Of a stretch of 64,000 nt of DNA, positions 55,873 to 64,000 are shown one piece after another. The DNA lies in NCBI GenBank assembly GCA_010094045.1, contig ML986598.1:310001-374000 (forward strand), read 5' to 3'. This DNA is from Lojkania enalia. Lineage: Eukaryota > Ascomycota > Dothideomycetes > Pleosporales. Under the pieces are notes generated by a model. The model saw only the letters and a list, made by a program, of their open reading frames with translations, had not been told where the DNA came from and made no database searches. The first letter of the stretch is position 1. The number at the start of each line of letters is the position of its first letter. Both the position numbers and the translations under genes were made by a program.

Positions 55873-57100
55873 AATAATTGCTAGAAGACAATTTATAGAT
55901 TAAATGAAAAGCTTCAAATAAAACTAGATATGCACAAATGAAGAAATCTACGGGAAGCTCAGAACACTTATTATATGCCTTGGACGACGACAATATAGGG
56001 GAAAACTGAATAATCGTGGTATCAATTAGGGTTAGGAGAACGGAATATACCCGCGTGGTTACTAAATGCAGAGACCCTAGTTTTGCGCTGGGAATGTCAG
56101 AATAGAATCCCTCGGACAACCGGTTCGTCCGATGACTGCGCTAACTGAAAACGGGTATCGTAAACGCCAAGTTTACGTCCATCCCATCTGATAACGCCAT
56201 TTCCAAGTCCCAGATTCACTTTATTGAATCATATATTTCTCGGAACAAAATGACAATGTTATGGCTAGACAAGGCTATCTATACACATGCATTTCTTTCG
56301 AAGTTCGTGAAAATATCCAGATATCATCAAACATGTAATCATTCAAATTTTGCGACCTACATATAATTTTTCTTTTGGGTAACACAATTTTGTACAGAGA
56401 CTGTTCATTGAACTAGGATTGATTGGTTAATCTACATATTCATTTTAATGTTGAGGATTTCGAAGGAGCTTTAGAGACTACGTACACTAAGACTACAGAT
56501 TTAGCAATTTCATTGGTGGAGTCGCAGTGCCTATTTTCAAGTTTAGGGGAAAACGTGGAATCCACGTGCGCCCGACCCACATACGACTTCTTCAGAATAG
56601 CTTTCAGCGATTGCAACATAATTAAACGTCGAGAATATAATTCACATGGCCAGGAAAATATTGCATTACAAATTGTAGTACCCTTTAGCGCCCACATTAT
56701 TAAGGCATTTTTGTATTATTCACATCCTTATCCCTCCTAGGTGCCACTCCGCTGGCAGTGGACCTGCTTTTGTAGCGCTAAAGAATAGTCTCAAGGTATA
56801 GTACTTGAGGAAATATTCTTTCATCTAACACCACGTGAATCGGATTTAACTACGCTATCCAAAATAGCTTAGGTGAAACACTCAAGGGGCCAATATTCGC
56901 ATTTCTCGTATTCATAGCCTTGTCCGTGGACGACTAGAAATTATCTTCGTACTTATCAGCCGCTGGATTTCCTATTCAAATTTTCTTAACATTAGGACTT
57001 ATCCCTTCATTTTTCTTCGACGTTTATTGCTAAGAACTAGAAATTCTGGTATTGAAATATACTTCGCGCCTGCCGCATGTTTGAATTCTGTATGCAATAA
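55873..57100. other. Divergent intergenic region, no gene seen
   Basis: AT-rich spacer between the SDR (minus) and HET gene (plus), likely holding both promoters. Open frames at 56423-56740 on both strands lack any domain. Confidence 0.4.
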
Positions 57101-59663
57101 ATGGATGGGGTTCAGAAAGAGCTTGGAGCAGTGCAAAATCGTCTTTGGGTGATCGAGAAGAAGCTAGATCTACTGCTACGATGTATGGGCATAACGGATT
57201 TGGCAGCCTTCGGCATCAACGATATCCCCGCCAACGGCGATGAAAAACGAGAGGGGTTTCAATCTAAGAGTATTCCTAGCGAAATAGCAGCAACTCTGGA
57301 ATCCCTGCAGCCAGATCAAATCGAGGAAAGGAAGAAAGAGGAAGAACATGAAGCTTTATTCACCTACCAACCCCTCGACCCCTTAAAATCCGAAATCCGC
57401 ATCCTAACTCTCCGGTACTCTCCCAACTTCTCTGATCCCCTTGTCGCCGACCTCGTTGTTGGAAGTCTTGACGGCGCTCAAGTACATCCGAACATATGGA
57501 CTTACACCGCACTATCTTACACTTGGGGCCCACCAGTTTTTGACGGATCTATTACCCTCAACGGGCGCCTATTCCCCATTACGAAGAATCTGGAGATCGC
57601 ACTGCGATATATGCGCAAATCTAATTCAGACTATTCACATGCGAGCTTCAGGCGCCTAGGGGACACAGCTTGGTGGATTGATCAGATATGGTAAGGAAGA
57701 CGCTATCTCTCCATCCCATAAGAACATTCAATATCTCCCCCCACAATCCGGACAATGATGATATTGTAACGACATTACATTTCTCATTTGGGAAGTGTGG
57801 ATGGTATACGATACCGGATCAGAAAGATCCTAGTTTCAAAGAGATCTCTCCAAAAGCCTACCCTAGTCCTCAAATTATATATTCCGCTAATGATCCCCCA
57901 AGCATCAACCAACAAGACATCGAAGAGCGCAGCTCCCAAGTATCCCTCATGCGCCGCATCTACAAACGTGCCACTAGCGTCTCCGTCTGGCTCGGGGAAT
58001 CTAGCCCTGACTCCTCCCGCGCCATCGACCTTTTAACCGCTATCGGTCGCCCGCCTATCAATGCGCCTGGCGAGAAAAAGATTGTCTACCCCGAATTCAG
58101 CGCCGAGGATGTCTGTAAGAATTGGCGGGCGTTGAAGAACTTGTTGGAGAGACCTTGGTGGGAAAGAGTGTGGATTCGGCAGGAGGTCGCATTGTCGAAT
58201 AGCGTGAAGTTGTGGGTTGGGGAGCGGTGCTGTGAGATGGAGCTTCTGGCGCCGACGCTCGGTGTGATTAATTACTTGCAGAATATGGGGATTGAGGTTC
58301 CGGTTCAAGATGGAGTTGACGATGCAGATGATGACAAGACGGTAGAGGGCGAAATTGGGGGTTTGAAACTTCCTTGGGATTACCATGGCCAACAGCTTCA
58401 GAGCCTACGCGGTATGACAAGTGGAGGGTTTGCCTGGGTTGAACTTGAGAACTTACTACCTGCCGGTACGTCAAGATCTAATGCTCATATCATCTACAAA
58501 GGCGATAATAGACTATAGAAGTTGCTAACTCTTGTATTCGTCCAGTCCGCGGCTGTAAAGCCACCAACCCCCTCGACACTGTATTCTCCATCCTGGGCCT
58601 TTGCGATCCAGACCAATACCCGCTGATTCCTGACTACCACTCCTCTCTACCTAGCACCCTGCTTAGCGCCACACGCACCATCCTAACAACCACAAACCCC
58701 AACTCCAACGCCGAAGACATTCTCGACATCCTTAGCTGCTGCCAAAACGCCGACCGCCGCCACGGGCTCCCGAGCTGGGTACCGAATCTGCTCGACGACT
58801 GGAAGAGCATGCCCTTCGGGACCAAGGAAGCCAAATACGATCATCGGAATCGGAGTCTCCGCGTTACGAACCTAGAGCCGGATCTTAGCATCGAGGGAGA
58901 ATGCCTGCTAATCCGCGGCGGCCACATCGACCAAGTCAGCCAACTATGCGATATTCCGGTTCCTCGCTCCGCCTCGGTCTCAGAGCTAGAAGAGATCTAC
59001 AGATCCTGGCGCCGATTCGTGCAGGCCAAGGGATCGCAACTCTCCATAGACGAATACGACGGGTACACCGATCGCCGCAACGAGAAGGAGGTTTCCAGGC
59101 TGTGGACTCGCTTCCTCACCGTTCACTATGACGAAGCAAAGGACCTCGAGACGCCCTACGGCGAGGACCCGCCCTCCGACGACGACAAACTGTTCTATGA
59201 CACTGACCTGCTTTATGACACCGACCCGCCCGAGCCCAACCTGCAACCCATCACCCTCACAACCCAGGCCCTTGTGGACGCAGAGCGTGATCTCATGTTC
59301 CGCACAAAATCGCAGATAAACCTGCGCCTCTCCTTCTGCCACCTTCTCCCCTCCTCAGCCTCCCTACGTCTACACCCCAACCACCGCATCCACGCCGGCC
59401 TCCGCCTCAACGGCCCAGGCCGCAGGCTCTGCATCACAAAGCGCGGCTTCATTGCGCTGGTTCCTGCTAATTCCGTGGTCGGAGACTCTCTCGCGGTGCT
59501 CCAGGGTGCGTCCTTCGCGTATGTGCTACGGAAGCAAGATGGGGGCGAGGAAGGGAATTTGTTGGTTGGCGAGGCTTTTGTTCCGCGGTGGGCATATGGG
59601 ATGGGGGAGGATTTAGCAATGGAGTGGGGAAAAGGGATCGATGAGGTGATTCGGATATATTGA
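57101..59663 (+). CDS. HET-domain protein (heterokaryon-incompatibility type)
   Basis: Three exons, 57101-57690, 57903-58465 and 58546-59663, give 756 residues. The introns are 212 and 80 nt. The first splice restores the HET block WWIDQICINQQD (about residues 190-201) and the second joins LLPAVRGCKATNPLDTVFSI. Other HET blocks: YTALSYTWGPP (about 135-145), RIYKRATSVSVWLGE and PWWERVWIRQEVAL. The N-terminus (residues 1-30) is a predicted amphipathic coiled helix (ELGAVQNRLWVIEKKLDLLL). The C-terminal 300 residues end in a region (GRRLCITKRGFIALVPANS) commonly seen after HET domains. HET domains act in non-self recognition and cell death in filamentous fungi; most members, including this one, have no assigned incompatibility role. 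Confidence 0.92.
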
Positions 59664-59920
59664 TTGATACAATTCTTGAGCCCAAGACCCATACACATGT
59701 GATGAGTATGATGAACAATAGTGAGGATGAAGAAACATGTACTCGTTTAGTTTGAAAGAATAACAAGGCGCCGAACCAGAACCCAGTATATCTGACATCA
59801 TGCCACTAGACCCTCATACCCTTTTAATTGTAGAAAAAAAGTAATAATGATTCTGGTCCTCTTCAAAGTTCCTATTTCAAGGCAGCCTTAAAATAAGTGG
59901 TGATAATTCTGGCCACCTCT

Positions 59921-62900
59921 TCAAAAGATTTCTTCCAAACCTTGGTCTCTCCAGGACACTCCATTTTCTGCAACATCGTGTCTTATCTTCCAATACTCAT
60001 GATTAAATACCCAATATTCTTCGCTCGTGATCTCACACTTCGCCTTCGAGAACCACCTAGGTACGAATTCCTCACCTTTCGCCTCCCTCTGTCTTCTTCT
60101 CTTCCTCTGTTGATCCTCTAGTCGCAGCTTCTCTGTTGCGGCAAAATCATATTCACCAACTTCCATAGCACGTTGATCTGGCCGTAAGCGCGTATCTGTA
60201 GGAGCAACATACGGACGAAGCGAGTCAGGTATCGCGTTCAGTGTGACAACGAAAGGAGTAAGGTTAAATGGGATACCGGTTGGTCGCTGGTGAACTTGCC
60301 AAACAAGGAATGCCTTATTGTCATCATGTCTGATGTGATTGGAGCCTCCCTTATCAATGTCTGCGTCTTCAAATCCAGGGGTCAGTCGCGCGTAAATTTT
60401 ATCGTTCCAGCGACCCCCAATGGACCAGCGAACGCGCCCATTTGCATCAAGGACTTTCCCAATGACTTGGTACGCCGACGATGCTTTCCAGCCACGGGCC
60501 TTGAAGTCAAGCTGGCACACCTCGCCAGTAGTCCAATTCTTGATTTCCATCGGGCCGTAGTTGTCGACTGTGGGGTTGCCGGTGATGATACCAATCACGG
60601 AGGAGGTGACCTTTTTCCATGTATAGAGTTCTTCTTGGGCGCCGGTTGCCGTTGGGCGCAGACGTAAGAACCAAGTACCTAGTGGATTGATGTCGAAGGA
60701 CTTGCCGTAGAATCTAGAGTTTACTGCAGATTCTCCCTGAGAGATGTTAGAGTAAAACCTAAAATGGACGGTCGGATTAGGAGACTTACCCAATAATCCC
60801 AGTTCTTCGACTCGGCATATGCGGCACCAATTGGGGGATGGTGACTGACCTGCTCAATGAAGAATCGGTATCCCTTGTCTGGACGGGCATATTCGTATGT
60901 TTCGCCGAGAAGTGGGTTGAAAGGCTTCGCTACGCGTCCGATAGTAGATGCATACTCTGAAGCGGCAAATGCGGCAACGTAAAGCAGTCGTTCAGTGGAA
61001 TCGGCTCGCGTTACTGCAGTATCGAGAAGGTCGGTATACTCCATATCCTCAGCCACACGTTGGAGAAGAGATGTGGGCTCGTTGAAGGTGACAGGTAGGG
61101 TCATCTTCGTCATGTCTTTACCGATCATTGACTTTAGAATAGCCTGGACAAATATTAGCAATGCACTAGCTCTGAAGGTCTTGAGGCAGACTTACCCAAA
61201 GCGAAAGTTTCGGCCTATTATCTTCGTCCATTGCCAGTTTCTTTCGCGGACCATCTTCGTAGCCCCTAAAGCCTTTGGCAATTTCTGCATATTTGCTGTC
61301 CAAAAGGTCCTCCGCTGACGGGGGTAGCTCTTCAGCTTTGAGGCCAGCAACAGCCTCTGGCATCTCGACAACCTCAACTTCACCAGCGCCAACAGCATCG
61401 AAAAACTCCTCGTCGTCTTCCGATTCGGACTCTGATATATCGGCGGCAATGTTTGCGAAGGTAGATTTCCTGCGCAGCGCCTGCGAAGAGAAACTGGCTT
61501 TGGGCCTTAGTGCTTGTGATTCCGGTGCAAGGTGCTGCGTTTCTTCCGCTTCCGCGAACTCTTCGTCATCACCAACCTGCGCTGTCTCTTGCCCAGTCAT
61601 TTCAAATTCCTCTAATGCCTCTCGCAGCGCACGTTTGGTTTTCCTTCGTTTCAGCTCCGATTCCCCGATGCGATTTTCGAGTTCTTCCTGCTCTTTTGCG
61701 ACCCTTGCCATACTCTCTTCCCACATCCGGCGGACGTTTGCTTCCCGATCTAATCGATATTGCCAGTAAGCATCACGATCCCTCGATATGCGTAAAAGAT
61801 CCCCAATGAGACCTTTCAAGTTTCCAACTGCAGATTCGTACGAGGTTAGAGCCTGTACCATTAGTGGATCGGATATTTGTAGCGTCGGGTTCTTCCCCCT
61901 CTCTGATTGAAGGGCAGATGAGACCTGGGCCAGGAGATCGAGTTGAATCTTCGCGGATTGTGCGGCAATGTTAAATGCATCCTTGTTTTGAGGGCGCACT
62001 TCATGGCTACTGCCGTCATCGCCGTAATCCTCATCATCATCAACATCGCCCTCTACAGTCGCGGTTCCGATATTGCTAACCATCTTGGCGAGATCGTTCC
62101 CGGCGACGCTAGCCTCATAGTTGCTTTCTGGCTCTTCGATAGCACTGGTCCCAGAACCAGAAACAGCGTCTTGGCTCGTCAACGGGACGCCGAGGGAAGT
62201 TGATGGAACCAGGTTCTTAGTACTAGTTACCTTGGAGCTGGTTAAGCTAAGCGAATCCGTTTCTCTCGAGGGTCTTTTCTCAATCTGGTCCATTTTTGCC
62301 TGTTTCAGGGCTTCCTGATCTCGTGTGGCTCGCTTTTCTTCTTCTCGTGCTTCGTCTTTGGCCCACTGAATGGCATTGTTGAGCGCCCAAAACCACCGTT
62401 TGGCCTCGACTTGATGGTTCGCCTTCAAGTGGTATTTCACGGAGGACTTGCCCTGGATCTCGAACCGCTGTTTGTCCTGGGGGTCCATGTATAGTTTCGC
62501 GATCCTCATGTTGATCGCCCCACGACAAGCAGAGCCTGTGTCGTCTACAGCACATCAGAGGTGTTGAAAAGAGTTCGGGGTTTTATACGTACCTTGGTGT
62601 TTGTAATAACTAAGCACGCCATCCTCAAGGACGAACCATCGTAACTTGTATCCGCCAGTGTAATTGGTCCATTTCTTGAGATAGCCTTTCATCTCTCGCG
62701 CCTCTTTTGCGCCTAGCCCGCTATCGCCTAGACCAACTCCAGCCGGTGATCCAGAGCCTGCCAGAATGGTCTTCTCTTGAATGCCCCTCTGGGCGGCAGC
62801 AGCGGCAGGAGATCGCTTTAGGATAGCTCGGGTGCGATCATCTTTAGTGTAGTCCTGGGGCAGCTTACCCTTTCGATCCCGGCGGAACGGATCTGCCCCA

Positions 62901-63854
62901 TTAAGCAGAAGCATCTGGATCAACTTAACATCTCTTCGTTTGGCAGCTTCGTGTAGTAGTGTGCCTCCATACTCGACAACCATTGGATCGGTCGTCAGTT
63001 CTCCTCCATTGACATCCAATGTACTCTTTATCCTAGGATCTTGCAACAACTTCTCTAGTGTCGCTAGGCCTCCCTCGGCCACTAACTGTTGTATCTTCTT
63101 TACGTTGGTATCAATGAATATCGACCGCGCAAGCTGCAGCTGCTGGAATATCTCGGGGGTCCGAGCAAGGTCCAGCGCAGTCTGGCCATGGTAATTGGTG
63201 ATGGAGTCGTTGATGTCAGACTGGTCGAGAAGCATGCGCACCACTGGAGCGCGTCCGAGAGTTGCTGCTAGGTGGAGAGGGGTGTTTCCGTCTCGATCTT
63301 GACCGTTGATATTTATGGCAGAGTCTGGCTTAGCGGTAGCATTTGATAGCACGAATTCGATTACCGGGAGCTCCGCACATTGAATGGCGAGGTGCAATAT
63401 CGAGGTGCCTTCTGGCTTTCCGCCGCCAAGCGGCAACGAGGAGCTGCTCTGGTCTGCCTCTACTGGTGCCGACTGGTCCCGTATGGCCTTTGAGATGGCA
63501 GCAGTGTCTCCGTTGCGAAGCGACTCGAAGACGCGAAAAAGTCTGACCGATTGTTCTATAGAGCTACCCTTAGGGGTGGGGGAGACGGGCGAGGCGTAGC
63601 TGGGCGAAGAAGGCGCAAGGCCGTCCGGCGGCACGCTGAGGTTGGACATACTGGCGGACAGATGCGGGCGATGCTTCGTCGAGGCACTGCGATGGTGGCC
63701 GTGGTGCTGGTGGTGGTGGTGATGCGACGACGAGCTGACGGACGTGGCTGATGAGGGCGGGACGCTGTTTTCGGAGTTGAGGTCGGTGACGTCGTTTTTT
63801 GAGGAGACTCGATTCAGGAGATTCTTGACGCTGCTGGACTTGGACCGCTTATGC
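59921..63854 (-). CDS. Osh1/OSBP-type lipid-transfer protein (ankyrin-PH-ORD), 5' end outside window
   Basis: Visible exons: 63854-62593, 62544-61196, 61143-60790 and 60736-59921, about 1260 residues; introns 48, 52 and 53 nt. The first visible exon begins at an acceptor (CTGCAG), so exon 1 lies upstream, probably past the edge. Domains in order: Ser/His-rich start ([15 protein letters not shown]), ankyrin repeats ([20 protein letters not shown] and [20 protein letters not shown]), PH domain ([20 protein letters not shown], about 388-480), coiled coil (about 640-690), an acidic stretch with FFAT-like EFFDAVG (about 800), and the ORD with signature EQVSHHPP (about 966). Such proteins exchange sterol and PI4P at ER contact sites, binding VAP through FFAT. 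The gene is convergent with the HET gene. Confidence 0.93.
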
Positions 63855-64000
63855 CTGCAGCACACGATTAGCTCCCATGTGACAGATCGCAATTTCTTTT
63901 CCCAACAGAGCGGAAAATATGGAGGGCAGACAGGCTAGTTGGCAGCGTCGCCTACGATCTAAGTGTGCCAGAGCAGCCCCCGCGTTAGATTAGCTGCGTC
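63855..64000. other. Intron or 5' region of the OSBP gene
   Basis: The frame upstream of the 63855 acceptor has no ATG in phase, so this stretch is read as intron sequence of the OSBP-type gene. A possible donor near 63953 (GTAGGC) was seen but not trusted. Confidence 0.45.

Noticed and set aside
55297..59663. Secondary-metabolite cluster around the two SDRs, thioesterase and MFS transporter
   Set aside because: No polyketide synthase, peptide synthetase, terpene cyclase or pathway regulator is present, and the genes are scattered over 38 kb.
33322..63854. Functional gene cluster of PI4P genes (Sac phosphatase and OSBP-type)
   Set aside because: They are 24 kb apart with unrelated genes between, and fungal housekeeping genes are not expected to cluster.
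1..64000. tRNA, rRNA or CRISPR features
   Set aside because: No cloverleaf-like T-loop context, rRNA-like stretch or regularly spaced repeat array was seen by eye; a tRNAscan run would settle tRNAs.

Overview
The window looks like chromosomal DNA of a filamentous ascomycete (Pezizomycotina). The genes are separated by long, fairly AT-rich intergenic DNA. They carry short GT-AG introns, mostly 44-80 nt, many with GTAAG-type donors. The content is typically fungal: a cell-wall alpha-1,3-glucan synthase, a HET-domain protein, a DOMON-cytochrome b561 protein, a fungal CorA-like protein and a DUF6604-type relic. No bacterial operon or viral gene is seen. I could not place the species.

Layout. 0-17 kb: the start of an F-box gene runs off the left edge; then a GH13 amylase-like gene (1913-3805, minus), a dispersed-repeat copy (about 6.2 kb), a decayed seven-helix rhodopsin-like gene (about 6.65-8.25 kb, plus) and the alpha-1,3-glucan synthase (9763-17074, minus; three exons rebuilt here). 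17-26 kb: a gene-poor stretch, then an SDR oxidoreductase, a convergent PI-PLC-like phosphodiesterase and a divergent protein-kinase-like gene. 26.6-29 kb: a DUF6604-type gene destroyed by eight stops and a frame change. 29.7-40 kb: an MFS hexose transporter, a Sac-domain phosphoinositide phosphatase and a DOMON-cytochrome b561 protein, all rebuilt with introns. 42-45.5 kb: a second, inverted copy of the dispersed repeat, a CorA-like membrane protein whose frame is interrupted, and a hotdog thioesterase. 46.5-50.4 kb: a large ankyrin protein with an unrecognised N-terminal region and a near-identical ankyrin array broken by a 785-N assembly gap. 51.5-52.3 kb: a mariner-type transposase relic. 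53.8-64 kb: an RWD/DUF1115 protein, an SDR whose catalytic Tyr is His, a HET-domain protein and an Osh1/OSBP-type lipid-transfer protein whose 5' end lies past the right edge.

How the genes may work together. The amylase and glucan synthase recall the known fungal association of alpha-amylases with alpha-1,3-glucan synthesis, but this amylase resembles bacterial-type GH13 enzymes and sits 6 kb away. The Sac phosphatase and the OSBP protein both act on PI4P biology but are 24 kb apart, so no linkage is implied. The three decayed genes (rhodopsin-like, DUF6604, mariner) show stops of the kind made by C-to-T or G-to-A changes. That fits repeat-induced point mutation, an inference I cannot quantify here. 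The strongest candidate for something undescribed is the ankyrin protein at 46.5-50.4 kb.
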